Below, in pieces: positions 11,668 to 22,605 of a stretch of DNA of 64,000 nucleotides. The notes under the pieces were generated by a model that saw only the letters and a program-made list of their open reading frames with translations, was not told the DNA's origin and did not search any database. The stretch's first letter is position 1, and the number at the start of each line of letters is the position of its first letter. The translations under genes and the position numbers were made by a program. Location: NCBI GenBank assembly GCA_030765065.1, contig CM060988.1, positions 201,436,565-201,500,564 on the forward strand. The letters run 5' to 3'. Source of the DNA: Deroplatys truncata. Taxonomy: Eukaryota; Arthropoda; Insecta; Mantodea; Mantidae.

Positions 11668-11845
11668 GCTTTTCCATGTAAAGAGTTGTTTTCTTGAAAA
11701 TCTTCGTGTCTCATTCTTGGAAGAGGGTGAACTTAAATAGCAAATATTTATACAAAATTGTGTTTTTGAATTTATAAGACCTCATAACGTGCATTTCCGA
11801 TGATATTCCCATATCGATTTGGGTGAAACACCTGTTGTACAGTCG
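11668..11845 (+). mobile_element. R1 repeat fragment
   Basis: The fragment matches the R1 segment TTCCATGTAAAG ... TTTTCTTGAAAATCTTCGTGTC ... and then GATATTCCCATATCGAT...GGGTGAAAC, the diverged right-end region of the repeat. Confidence 0.6.
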
Positions 11846-12112
11846 CTCAATTTAAAACTGGCCCGAGTCTGAGAGCGGGGCTCGAATGGGGGGAACCAGG
11901 CCTTGTTCAGAAGGCTGCGTATATTCTTGTAGTAGTTATAACGGGGAACACAACTATAATCACAAAAGCCTTCCAGAAAATAATTCATACACGAAATTTC
12001 AAGCAAATAAATGTGTCAACACTAAATATTCGTAACCAAATCACACTTTACTGATCTATGGATCTCAAGTGGGGTATCAGTGAAGCTCGTTACAATGTCA
12101 CGCTTACTGCAC

Positions 12113-12240
12113 CACTCTTAGCTTAGTGGTAGAAAATTAGCTTATTGTTCCCGAGGTTCCAAGTTCAAATCTCCGTGTAGCTGCTTAACACTTCCCCACT
12201 GCGACCAGCTTCATCTACTGTGCCTACAGCCCCCGGAAGG
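12113..12240 (+). mobile_element. tRNA-derived SINE-like fragment
   Basis: An A-box-like TTAGCTTAGTGGTAGAAAAT (12116 on) is followed about 45 bp later by a B-box-like CAAGTTCAAATCTCCG. This is the internal RNA polymerase III promoter arrangement of a tRNA-derived SINE head. The body downstream and the right end are not defined. It is not a clean cloverleaf, so it is not called a tRNA gene. Confidence 0.5.
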
Positions 12241-12529
12241 CAGGGATGAGATGAATGAACCGCAGGAAGTCGCAGGTCTTATGGCAGACGGCCCCACAAG
12301 TAGAAGTTCCTAATATTTCCAGGTTTAAACAACCCAGCATCAGTAGAGGCGCAGAATTCCTAAGGGAGGGCGCACACGACTGAAAGTAGGTGGACAACTG
12401 AAAGGTTGGCGAATAAACGTACACCTCAGACAACTTTTGGGAAAACGCGCATACAGTTGCCAGCCAAATACTCAAACAGCAATTTCATACATTATGAAAG
12501 GATTTATTTGAGCATCCTGAGAGGTTCAG
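12241..12529. other. No gene recognised
   Basis: Nothing in this stretch matches a coding family or another repeat in the window. Confidence 0.4.
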
Positions 12530-13794
12530 CTGTCATCGTCTCAGAAGTACCCGACCTGACCGTTGTTGTTTCAAACAAATGACTATGGTAGAAAGTACCA
12601 CCCTTATAAAGCCGAAGTTTGAAGTTTGACAATGTTACGTTGTTTAGTAATTGTTTGGCAGCCATCACTAGTGAACTCTTTCAGGAAATTTGTAAACATG
12701 GATAAAACTGGTCATCGTTATGTGATACAATACTTTCATTTGAAAGGTCTTAGTCCAACAAATATTTAAGCTGAGCTAGATTCTACTCTGGGGGAGTCTG
12801 CTCCTTCGTTTACAACAGTAAAATATTGGGTGGCAGAGTTTAAGAGCTGCCATGACGTACATCGCAGTGGTCGACCAAATGAGGTGACCACGCCAAAAAT
12901 TGGAAAGAAAATCCACAAAATGGTATTGGATGACCGTCGACGGAAAGTGCGCGAGCTAGCAGATATCGCAGGTATTTCAAAAAGTGATGTGCATCGCACA
13001 CTATCTGAACATTTAGACATGAGAAAGCTGTGCACAAGATAGTTGCTGCGTTTACCCACAATGGAACTAAAGCAGCGTCGTGAGGATGTTTCAGTCGAGT
13101 GTTTGGCGACGTTTCGCTGCAATAAAGCCAAGCTTTTGCGTCGATTCATAACCATGGATGAAGCATGGGTCCATCACTTCACACCTGAGACCAAGGAACA
13201 GTCAAAACAGTGGACTGAAAGGGGAGAATCGGCTCCAAAGAAGGCGAAGACAGATCCATCCGTAGGCAAGGTCATGGCGTCAGTTTTTTGGATTGCGCAT
13301 GGGATAATCTTCATTGATTATCTTGAAAAAGGAAAAGCAATCAATGGCGAGTATTATGCAAACTTATTGCAGCGTCTGAATGATGAAATCAAGAAAAAAA
13401 CCCGCATTTAGCGAAAAAGACAGTTCTGTTTCATCAAGACAATGCACCAGTTCACTCATTCATTACCGCCATGGCCAAAATCAATGGGTTAAAGTTCGAA
13501 CTGCTTACTCTATTCGCCAGACTTAGCCCCCTCTGATTATCTTCTGTTTCCAAAGTTGAAGAAATGGCTTGGTGTTAAAAGATTTGCCAACAATGAAGAG
13601 CTGGAGTCTGCAGTTGATGACTATTTTGCAGAACTCGACGGTTCTCACCATAAACAGGCTATATAAGCTATTGAACATCGCTGGGAAAAGTGTATCGAGC
13701 TGAAAGGAGACTATGAAGAGAAATAAAGATGTTTTTCCCCCAAAAATGTTTGTGTTCTCTTTGTTAGGTCGGGTACTTCTGAGACAGTCCTCGT
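12530..13794 (+). mobile_element. Mariner element, family M1, copy 1 (degenerate)
   Basis: The ends resemble those of the M1 copies at 29733 and 55943. The left end contains CTCAGAAGTACCCGACCTGAC (12539 on) and the right end TTAGGTCGGGTACTTCTGAGACAG (13764-13787), an inverted repeat of about 25 bp. The outermost left bases are eroded. The transposase inside is interrupted. Confidence 0.85.
12699..13725 (+). pseudogene. Mariner DD34D transposase pseudogene (family M1)
   Basis: The ORF starts at ATGGATAAAACTGGTCATCG (12699) and is stopped by an in-frame TAA (the ATTTAAG near 12764). Further segments follow: VGISK-type HTH blocks to a TAG after LCTR, then MDEAWVHHFTPETKEQSKQW (first catalytic motif) to a frameshift in the AAAAAAACCC run near 13402. 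Beyond it, HQDNAPVHS (second motif) and SPDLAP (third motif) are readable in other frames. The three motifs mark a mariner DD34D transposase. Several independent lesions make it dead. Confidence 0.9.
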
Positions 13795-13796
13795 GT

Positions 13797-14764
13797 ATTA
13801 CAGTAAAACGAGTAAATGAAAGATGACAATCCACAACGGTGAACCGAACTCGAGCTGCTTGCGAGAACTAAAGCGGCGCACAGAAGACGGTTGTGAATCG
13901 CGTGCTCACCCGAAGGGACTTTGAAACTACTCAAAGGACCAGCCACTTTTAATTTGACCGTCTACGTACTGTACTGAACAAGGCAAATCTGTTTAAATCT
14001 GACACGACACAAATAGGTTTCACAATTGGATTTAATGTTGCGACGCATACAGTGAAGTGGCCAAAGTCGTTAACACATGGACTCAAACCCCGCCAGGGGT
14101 TTTTCTTTATTTTGGTACTGCCTTTCTTGTCTGCAAGTTTCTGCACATTTTTTTCAGCTACATCAAATTAAAGAAGGCAGTGCAATTTATAAGACTACAG
14201 AAAACGCTAAAAGTATTTCTTGGCAGTTTTAATGCCCTGGAACCCTGAGAGTTGGACAGCACTGATAGACTGGTGGCCGACCAGAAAGGCACTCGCGCTG
14301 GAATCTGGTGGTGGTGTATGACTCATGCCGAGTTAAATACCACGAGGGGATGAAGTTCTACTTCTCTTTTTACATGGAGAGGGTTACGTTTTGTCTACAG
14401 CCAGATCAATAATGTCAGTCATACCTGCTTGTCTTGGTGTCGACACCAACTAACACTTACTGCTGACCAGCAATTCTCGTTAATCACCCATAAGGACACA
14501 AGATTTTACGTTCTCTACCAATCAACTATAGTAGGCAGAGGCACCCACGTCTCCTTCAAAATCAGCTGCAGAATCTTCCGAGAAGATTTTCTCAAAACTG
14601 GCTCACGCGATTTTTATTAAAATACCTTAATGTGTATAACATATTTCCTGCCTGCTATGGAGGGGTCCAGATTCTTGGTTTGGAGGTGTGAACGAGACTG
14701 AACGTGACTGTGATCTAATGTAAAAAATCCAATGACAACGGTATACGAGCCGATATAGCCATTG
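13797..14764. other. No gene recognised
   Basis: This stretch holds mixed sequence with short ORFs that carry no domain. A decayed R1 relic may begin near its right edge. Confidence 0.4.
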
Positions 14765-15160
14765 CAGTTAAATGGAAAGAAAAATCATTGGAAATTAAAT
14801 GTCTATATTGAATTTTCTGGGGACAGTCTCTAAAGGCCTCTTCATTCTGAAGGACATACCGTAAGAGATAAAACAAACTTTTAGTAGGCACATACTACAC
14901 AAAAAATGTACATGTCGTTAACGCACACATTATGTCATATAGATTTTCTTTTTTTAACCATATTCGAGAGATTCCGTGTTATTAGCCTGAATTTAAATAC
15001 TTCAACTTTTCTCAAGTGGAAAATAGTTATTCTGTTTTTATTTCCCTACTACGTAAAGGAAGTATTGTATTCCACTCAAAAATTCGATGTCGAGATTTCA
15101 GCGAAAATACATGTTTTGAGAGCCTGAGTCCAAAAAAAGCATTTTTTGGAAAAAGGTCCG

Positions 15161-15206
<46 letters not shown>

Positions 15207-15800
15207 TGTCTGTGAACAGCATAGCTCAAAATCTAAAAGTCGGATAAATACCAAACTTGAAATTTAGGTTTATTGCCATTTAACGATGCGACAGAAAGAT
15301 TTTGGAGAAAATCTACCCACCCCAGACTACCCTTTACATGGAATTTTTTTTAAAAAATTTGATTTTCTCAAAAACGGTTCAAACGAGCTTGGTAAAACAT
15401 CAAATGTTCAACATATTTTCGTGGCAAATGAAATGTCTATCTTGAATTTTTGGGAATGTCCCTAAAAGTCCTCTTTATTCTGAATGACTTTCGCATAACC
15501 GTAAGAGATAGACAAAGTTTTAATATATAAAAAAATGTAGATCTCGTCAAAACACACAGCTTAGGTCTTACACATTTTTTTTTTATGGAGTGAACCATTT
15601 CCGAGATATTCCTTGTTATTTGTTTGAGTTTTCCAATACTTTTTCTCAAACGGGAATTCATTACACTTTTTCTCTCCTGGTAATGCAAAGAGAATGGAAT
15701 GCGTCACATAGCAACCAGCTCTTAAAATATTTGGCTATCGCTTAAACCCTAGCAATTCCCCTTGCATCTACAAGAAAATACTCTACTTACTGTGGTTTAG
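14765..15800 (-). mobile_element. R1 repeat: internal fragment joined to a second copy with a long (TG)n
   Basis: From 14765 to 15030 is a reverse-oriented internal R1 segment ending at the 'gttattc' point. A new copy then starts at once (TTTCCCTACTACGTAAAGGAAGTATTG, about 15040) and runs to about 15780. Its microsatellite is expanded to a (TG)n of about 45 bp (15163-15210), followed by CTGTCTGTGAACAGCATAG. The same junction (internal end joined to a new start) recurs at 20223. Confidence 0.8.
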
Positions 15801-16045
15801 TGACGTAACAAGGATAGAAGTATACATTTTTATATGAATAGTGTATAAAATAATATATATTGGCAGAGAAAGTTATGTGAATGTACCACACCAAATACGT
15901 TGACCGCTAAGATACAATAAACCATAAAACAAGAAACCCTGGCCTGCTTCCCTCACCGTTTCGTCATCAGATATTGTAAACCTGCCTTCCTAAATATTTT
16001 ATAGAGGAAAGACTTCCCATGTTGCACCACGCAATACAGCACCGA
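15801..16045. other. Sequence upstream of the host gene promoter
   Basis: No repeat is recognised. The AT-rich sequence leads into the TATA box at 16052 and probably contains whatever proximal regulatory sites the gene has; none could be identified with confidence. Confidence 0.4.
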
Positions 16046-16051
16046 GTACTC

Positions 16052-16059
16052 TATATAAA
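16052..16059 (+). promoter_or_regulatory. TATA box of the secreted/cuticle-like gene
   Basis: TATATAAA lies 53 bp upstream of the ATG at 16105. An initiator-like CCCAGTCTCTC at 16081 sits about 30 bp after it, the usual spacing for a TATA-driven insect RNA polymerase II promoter. The predicted leader (about 16082-16104) is very short, common for cuticle protein genes. Confidence 0.7.
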
Positions 16060-16104
16060 CACAGGTAGAAGATACGAACACCCAGTCTCTCACAGCCAGC
16101 CAAC

Positions 16105-16116
16105 ATGAACACGTTC
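16105..16116 (+). CDS. Exon 1 of a secreted cuticle-like protein gene (codes MNTF)
   Basis: ATG AAC ACG TTC is followed immediately by the splice donor GTAAGTATT. A first coding exon of about four codons that opens the signal peptide, followed by an intron, is the classic layout of insect cuticular protein genes. It joins in phase 0 to 33371, whose first codons (VVLLLATAASAA) complete a textbook signal peptide, MNTFVVLLLATAASAA. The TATA box 53 bp upstream supports this start. The partnership across a 17.25 kb intron is inferred from phase, signal-peptide continuity and strand; no transcript evidence is available. Confidence 0.72.
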
Positions 16117-16325
16117 GTAAGTATTCCTTAACCTTAATTCTTATATATATTTATCGAATATATATTTTATCGAGTTTACATAACTCGGTATTGTAATATG
16201 CTGGATTAGATGTTCCGGACGTAAACTACGTTATTCAAGTCTATACGATTCTATAACGGAAACACACGTTCGTTACATTATCCTAGTGTTGGGACGATAT
16301 CACTATTTCTCGATACTGCATACCC

Positions 16326-16340
16326 ACTAATAATAATAAC

Positions 16341-16374
<34 letters not shown>
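16326..16374. repeat. (AAT)n microsatellite in intron 1
   Basis: About fifteen trinucleotide units with one AAC interruption lie about 210 bp inside the first intron. Confidence 0.9.
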
Positions 16375-16435
16375 GGATATGAGAACTGGATACCTTTATA
16401 CCCTAGATCCTCGATGGTATCGAAGTATGTTTAGC

Positions 16436-17168
16436 ACACAGTGAGCCAAAAGACTCCGGACCGCCTGTGCAGTGTTTTTCCTGTCCGCGTCCTCGGCGCT
16501 ATCACAGAAAGGCGCGGATGAAAGCATGCAACATTTTTAAAACTACTTTTAAAGGCTTTCCTTACCAACTTTATGAAAGGAAATGCTGAAACTGGCCACC
16601 GTCGTTGTCCATACATTTTTGGCACCACTTTAGGAAACTATCCATCACTCGCCGTAGTTCACGTTGAGAAATTTCCTGGCGGATATTTTCTTTTAATTCT
16701 TACAGAGTGTGTGGGTTTGTTGTCTTGTACACTTTGTTTTAAGTTACCTCGGCTGTGCGATGTTCTTCCACTGGGCGTGTGGAAATATGATAAAACATGA
16801 TAACGCACTGCTGCTATAAACAAAGTCACGCTGTTGTGGTTTTAAGTTGACGGTGATGTGATGTAGTTCAATTTTTAAGAGTTATTTATTACTTTGTCCT
16901 GTACTTAGTCACAAAGTATATTATGGCGCAGTATATGTTTTCTACTGCACAGCGTGTATTTATGATTCGTATGTGTTAACTCGGTCAGCTCGCCAAGTGA
17001 AAGTCCGATTTGGAAGGATTTTCAGGTGTTAAAGTTCCAGGCCGTACAACAATCCATGAACTTTACAGTAAATTTCAGGCCACAGGAAGTGTTGAGGCTA
17101 AGCAATCTAAAAGACGCTGTTCGGTTCTTACCAGAGAAACATTAGACGACATCGGTCATCGGAAAATT
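16436..17168 (+). mobile_element. DUF4817-type mariner derivative (family M2), right end missing
   Basis: It begins CACAGTGAGCCAAAAG, the terminus of the complete M2 derivative at 48067-49063. The left arm (16436-16780) carries the C-terminal tail of a transposase on the minus strand. The right part (about 16925-17165) carries the N-terminal HTH region on the plus strand (VKVPGRTTIHELYSKF, then SKRRCSVLTRETLDDIGH). The copy stops at 'catcggtcat', just before the right inverted arm. Stops and frameshifts are present. Confidence 0.8.
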
Positions 17169-17594
17169 CCTCCCAAAAATTTCATCTTCAATACAAGCAC
17201 ATAACATATGTATTTTTTCATTCGATAATAAGTAATTAGCCATATAAGACTCTGAAACACAGTAAGTTTGTGGATTAAGTCTTTCTACTACCCATCCTCA
17301 TACATAATACAAAGGCATATTAGACACAATTAAAATTTTGAAGAAAAAAAATCAACGAAGTATTATATGAAATACAGAGATATAATGGAAACAAAGATTT
17401 TTGTTAAGGAACATGAGTATTGTTGAGAGAACAAATACTTCCATGTGCTGTATTATCTTCCGTCTTAATTTCTGATTTGTTTCTGCTGGATTCACAGATT
17501 CCGGAGTAGGTAACTGTAATATCTGAGAGCGAGTCACCAAGCAGGCTATTACAGAAACGTGATTTAGTGCATCAGCTTCATTCACAACTCAGTG
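17169..17594. other. No gene recognised (intron 1)
   Basis: AT-rich intronic sequence without a repeat match or supported ORF. Confidence 0.4.
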
Positions 17595-17885
17595 AACGCT
17601 GCATGTTACACGAGTACCTCTACTCCATGCTAGCTTCTAGTTCCCAAGGTCATGGGTTAAAACCCGGCTGAGGACGATGGACGTTTTCGGGCGTAAATAT
17701 CCTTAGCATGGCTTCCTTCGGAAGGGAAGTAAGGCCGCTGGTCCCGTGTAGTAGATTTACGGCACGTTAAAGAACGTCAAGACTGACAAAGAGGCCTCTG
17801 AGCAAAATTTCCGGTCTTTCACGCCCAATATAGAGTGGAACGCTAAGAACTACAGCAGTTAAACAGTGTCCATAAACAAAAACTC
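17595..17885 (+). mobile_element. tRNA-derived SINE, family S1
   Basis: A degenerate tRNA-like head has a B-box-like CATGGGTTAAAACCC. The body contains GGCTTCCTTCGGAAGGGAAG, TTTACGGCACGTTAAAGAAC, GACAAAGAGGCCTCTGAG, CCCAATATAGAGTGG and CTACAGCAGTTAAA. The same body appears in reverse at 35215-35490 and 37550-37757, so this is a repeated SINE family. Confidence 0.85.
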
Positions 17886-18234
17886 AATTATTAACTTTTT
17901 TACCCCTTCCCCCATTGTTCTGCATGTTTTTTTTCTTTCATTTATATGGAATATTGCATTCATTCACCCACAGGAAACGCAGTCAAGGTCTATCAAGAAC
18001 TGCAGTACACCAACTCTTTTCATTCCATATTTAGCATAAAGTTGAACTCAACAACTTTCACTAATGCGAAACTTAAAAAATTTAAAAGTAGAATAACCTG
18101 TTTGGTGGTTGAACAATATTCGGTCGGATCGCCGACTAACTAGTCAGATAATTACAGTAGGTAATACTTTACACTGCCTCTTTGATTCTATAGTTATTTA
18201 ATAACATAGAGCTACATACTTTTCACATAATACA
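17886..18234. other. No gene recognised (intron 1)
   Basis: Nothing recognisable; AT-rich intronic sequence. Confidence 0.4.
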
Positions 18235-18325
18235 GAAACCCTTAACTTGAAGCCGGGAATTGAACACCTGCCTGCAGATCTGGAGGCTAGTATGCTGACC
18301 ACAGAGACAGTCTACCACCATTATG
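18235..18325 (-). mobile_element. tRNA-like SINE head fragment
   Basis: Read on the minus strand it shows GTGGTCAGCATACTAGCC (A-box-like) and GGTGTTCAATTCCCGGC (B-box-like) at tRNA-like spacing. No body could be assigned. Confidence 0.5.
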
Positions 18326-18748
18326 TGTCTTTTGGAGATATATAGTCTCTGACCACCGAGAAAAACAATCTCAGTTGTTAAATATAAAATATTTAATGTT
18401 AGAAATTTTCTTTATTGCAATAAAGTACATAGGAAATAAAGAAAAACGTTCTTACATGACAGTTATTAAAATATTGCGTATTGCAGCGTTATATGCAAAT
18501 TCGGTTCTCTTTTGTTACGCTTAGTTACATAATCGTGACCATCTATATATGGTTTGGAATAAAATTTTCGCAGCATTTGTCTTATTTTACATGAATATTC
18601 TGTGGAGTAACCAACTATTTTCTACTCCATGGCATTCTCAAGTAAAAGTCAAGGCCTTCTTTGCAAACATGTTCCAATGTGTTCGTAATCTTTCATTACA
18701 TGGGCTTTGTAAATCCTTTTTAATCTTTTAATAATTTAGGTGATTTTT
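18326..18748. other. No gene recognised (intron 1)
   Basis: AT-rich intronic sequence up to the start of an R1 tandem cluster. Confidence 0.4.
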
Positions 18749-19587
18749 ACTTTCTCTACTACGTATAGTAAGTAGGGAAAGTATTGTATTCCACCCAAAA
18801 ATTCGATACCGAGATTTTACCGGAAATATATGTTTTGAGACCCCTGAATCCAAAAAAAAGCATTTTTGGAAACATGTCCGTGTGTATGAACAGCATAACT
18901 CAGAAACGAACAGTCGGATAAACACCAAACTTGGTATTTAGGTTCAGTATCTTCCAGAGATGCGACACGAAGGTTTTCAAGAAAATCCCCCCACCACAGA
19001 CTACCCTTTACATGGAACATTTTTCGAAAATTTTAATTTTTCAAAAATGGCTCTAACGATTTTGATGAAAATATCATATGTTTAAGATAATGTCATGAGA
19101 AGTGAAATGTATATCTCGAATTTTCTGGGAATGTCTCCAAAAGTATTCTTCATTGTGAACGAATTTTGCATAACTGGTAAACCATAAGAGATAGACAAAA
19201 TTTTACTACACAAAAAATGTAGATCGCGTTAAAATACACAACTTATGTCATATACATTTCTTTTGTTGAGTGAACCGTTTTCGAGATATTGCTTGTTATT
19301 CCCTTAAATTTTCCAATACTTATACTTTTTCTCAAATTCGATATTCATTTTTTTATGTCCTGGACATGCAAAGAGAATGGAATGCGCCACATAGCAACCA
19401 GCGTTAAAATATTTGACTATCGCTTAAGAGCTACCATATTCCCCTTGCATCTACAAGAAAATTACCAATAAGATTCACATCTCGATATCTCGATTAACAT
19501 GAAGCATATGAGGAATAGGCGTTTGTAAAAATAGATTGTACAAGAGTAGAGAAAGTCATGTGAGTGTAACACATCAGATTTTTTTTT
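18749..19587 (-). mobile_element. R1 repeat, full-length copy
   Basis: On the + strand it opens ACTTTCTCTACTACGTATAG and closes GTGTAACACATCAGA plus a T9 tract. Its end abuts the next copy directly (a new ACTTTCTCTAC at 19588), giving a head-to-tail tandem. The microsatellite block is reduced to GTCCGTGTGTATGAAC. There are no ORFs of note. Confidence 0.88.
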
Positions 19588-20223
19588 ACTTTCTCTACTA
19601 CGTATAGTAAGTAGGGGAAGTATTGTATTCCACCCAAAATTTCGATACCGAGATTTCACCGGAAATACATGTTTTGAGACTCACTGAATCCAAAAAAAGC
19701 ATTTTTGGAAACCTGTCCGTGTGTGTTTCTGTCTGTGTGTCTGTCTGTCTGTGTGTCTGTGTGTCTGTGTGTCTGTGAACAGCATAACTCAAAAACGAAG
19801 AGTCGGATAAACATCAAACTGGTATTTAGGTTCAGTATCTTTCAGAGATGCGACACGAAGGTTTTCAAGAAAATCCCCCCACCCCAGACTACCCTTTACA
19901 TGGAACATTTTTCGAAAATGGCTCTAACGATTTTGATTAAAATATCATATGTTTAAGATATTGTCATGACAAATAAAATGTATATCTCGAATTTTTTGGG
20001 AATGTCTCCAAAAGTATTCTTCATTATGAACGGCTTTTTCATAACTGGTAACCCATAAGAGATAGACAAAATTTTACTACACGAAAAATGTAGATCGCGT
20101 TAAAATACACAATTTATGTCATATACATTTCTTTTGTTGAGTGAAGCGTTTGCGAGATATTGCTTGTTATTCCCTTAAATTTTCCAATACTTACACTTTT
20201 TCTCAAATTCGTTATTCATTTTT
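19588..20223 (-). mobile_element. R1 repeat, copy lacking the terminal module
   Basis: It begins as a full copy with a TGTC/TGTG microsatellite (19720-19778) but stops at ...GTTATTCATTT, exactly where the terminal module should begin, and a new copy follows. This marks the module boundary used in the array downstream. Confidence 0.85.
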
Positions 20224-21092
20224 ACTTTCTCTACTACGTATAGTAAGTAGGGGAAGTATTGTATTCCACCCAAAATTTCGATACCGAGATTTCACCGGAA
20301 ATACATTTTTTGAGACTCACTGAATCCAAAAAAAGCATTTTTGGAAACATGTCCGTGTGTGTGTCTGTCTGTCTGTGTGTCTGTGTGTCTGTGAACAGCA
20401 TAACTCAAAAACGAACAGTCGGATAAACACCAAACTTGGTATTTAGGTTCAGTATCTTTCAGAGATGCGACACGAAGGTTTTCAAGAAAATCCTCCCACC
20501 CCAGACTACCCTTTACATGGAACATTTTTCGAAAATTTTAATTTTCTCAAAAACGGCTCTAACGATTTTGATTAAAATATCATATGTTTAAGATATTGTC
20601 ATGACAAATAAAATGTATATCTCGAATTTTCTGGGAATGTCTCCAAAAGTATTCTTCATTATGAGCGACTTTTTCATAACTGGTAAACCATAAGAGATAG
20701 ACAAAATTTTACTACACAAAAAATGTAGATCGCGTTAAAATACACAATTTATGTCATATACATTTCTTTTGTAAAGTGAACCGTTTGCGAGATATTGCTT
20801 GTTATTCCCTTAAATTTTCCAATACTTATACTTTTTCTCAAATTCGTTATTCATTTTTTTATGTCCTGGACATGCAAAGAGAATGGAATACTCCACATAG
20901 CAACCAGCGTTAAAAGATTTGACTATCGCTTAAAACGTACCATATTCCCCTTGCATCTACAAGAAAATTATCAATAAGATTGACATCTCGATATCTCCAT
21001 TAACATGAAGCATATGGAGAATAAGCGTTTGTAAAAATAGTTTGTACAAGAGTAGAGAAAGTCATGTGAGTGTAACACATCAGATTTTTTTT
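20224..21092 (-). mobile_element. R1 repeat, full-length copy
   Basis: A complete copy from ACTTTCTCTACTACG to CACATCAGA plus T8. It contains the TGTC/TGTG microsatellite (20355-20392) and the terminal module from 20861 onward. Confidence 0.88.
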
Positions 21093-22146
21093 ATGTCCTG
21101 GACATGCAAAGAGAATGGAATGCGCCACATAGCAACCAGCGTTAAAATATTTGATCGTCGCTTAAAACCTACCATATTCCCCTTGCATCTACAAGAAAAT
21201 TATCAATAAGATTGACATTTCGATATCTCCATTAACATGAAGCATATGGAGAATAAGCGTTTGTAAAAATAGTTTGTACAAGAGTAGAGAAAGTCATGTG
21301 AGTGTAACACATCAGATTTTTTTGTCTTGGATATGCAAAGAGTATTAATCTGTGGGAAAGGGAATGGCGCTGCACCTAGCAACCAGCTATTAAGAGATAT
21401 GAATGTGCTTAAAGGCTACTGTATTTCTATATTGCCCTTGTAAATATATATTCCCCTACATCTACAACAAAATCAATAAGATAGACTCTGCAAATGTTTA
21501 TCTCGATTAACATGAAGTAGATGGAGAATAAGCGTTTGTAAAAATAGTTTGTACAAGAGTAGAGAAAGTCATGTGAGTGTAACACATCAGATTTTTTTGT
21601 CTTGTATATGCAAAGAGAATTAATCTAAGGCAAAGAGAATGGTGCTGCACCTAGCAACCAGCTATTAAGAGATATGTCTATGCTTAAAAGCTACTGTATT
21701 TCTATATTGCCCTTGCAAATACAAAACAAGGGGAACATAGTACGCCTTAAGCGATAGTCAAGTATTTTTAGAACTGGTCGCTATGTGTAAAATGTAATTC
21801 TCTTTGCGTGTCAAAAGATCGTTTCTGCAAATGTTTATCTCGATTAATGTGAAATAGATGGAGAATAAGAGTTTGTAAAATTTGTTTGTACAAAAGTAGA
21901 GAAAGTCATGTGAGTGTAACACATCAGATTTTTTTTGTCCTGGTAATGTAAAGAGAATGGAATACTCCACATAGCAACCAGCTCTTAAAATATTTTACTA
22001 TCGCTTAAAGCCTAGCAATTCCCATTGCAATTAGCAATAAGATTAACATCTCGATATCTCGATTAATATCAAGCATATGGAGAATAAGCGTTTGTAAAAA
22101 TAGTTTGTACAAGAGTAGAAAAAGTCATGTGAGTATAACACATCAG
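21093..22146 (-). repeat. Tandem array of four extra R1 terminal modules
   Basis: Modules at about 21093-21323, 21324-21598, 21599-21936 and 21937-22146 each start with a TGTC(C/T)TGG or TGTCTTGTATATGC motif. Each runs through CTTGCA...TACAA, TCTCGATTAA, GGAGAATAAG(C/A)GTTTG and ends GTGTAACACATCAGA with a T-tract. They repeat the last 232 bp of the copy at 20224-21092. The third module (338 bp) contains an inverted duplication of its own central part, so it is partly palindromic. Confidence 0.85.
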
Positions 22147-22605
22147 GAAATATTTTAGGCATGTCCATCACAAAGAATAGGCCTTTTTAATGGCGAAAGA
22201 AATAAAAATGGGTTGAGTAGTTTTTACACACACATGCATACAAACGTTCCCTCTTTATTACATTATTATAGATAAGGAAATGAATACAGAAGCACCCGCT
22301 GTATTGTGCTATATGTACGATTCGGTAAACAAAGCCAGGTAATTGTTAATTAACTAATTAATTTGCAAGTTAATTTACACCTAAAATAACATTACGTAAA
22401 TGAGGCCACGAAAATAAATACGTATGTAACCTATTGCATCGCATATCGATAGCTCGTTATGGCACGTGTTCGATAATAACTTATAGCAAAGAAATTGCAA
22501 TATTTAAAACTACCGATAAGATAAACTCTATGAAGAAACACTCAAGTTTGGGCTACTAACGCAACATTACCTTCAATATTTCGATAAAGTGTTAGAGAAA
22601 AAAAA
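22147..22605. other. No gene recognised (intron 1)
   Basis: AT-rich sequence with no repeat or ORF that can be supported. Confidence 0.4.

Noticed and set aside
19705-19956. Recurring ORFs with strings such as CVFLSVCLSVCVSV or HTHTHT
   Set aside because: These are translations of the R1 microsatellite and neighbouring repeat sequence and recur wherever R1 does.
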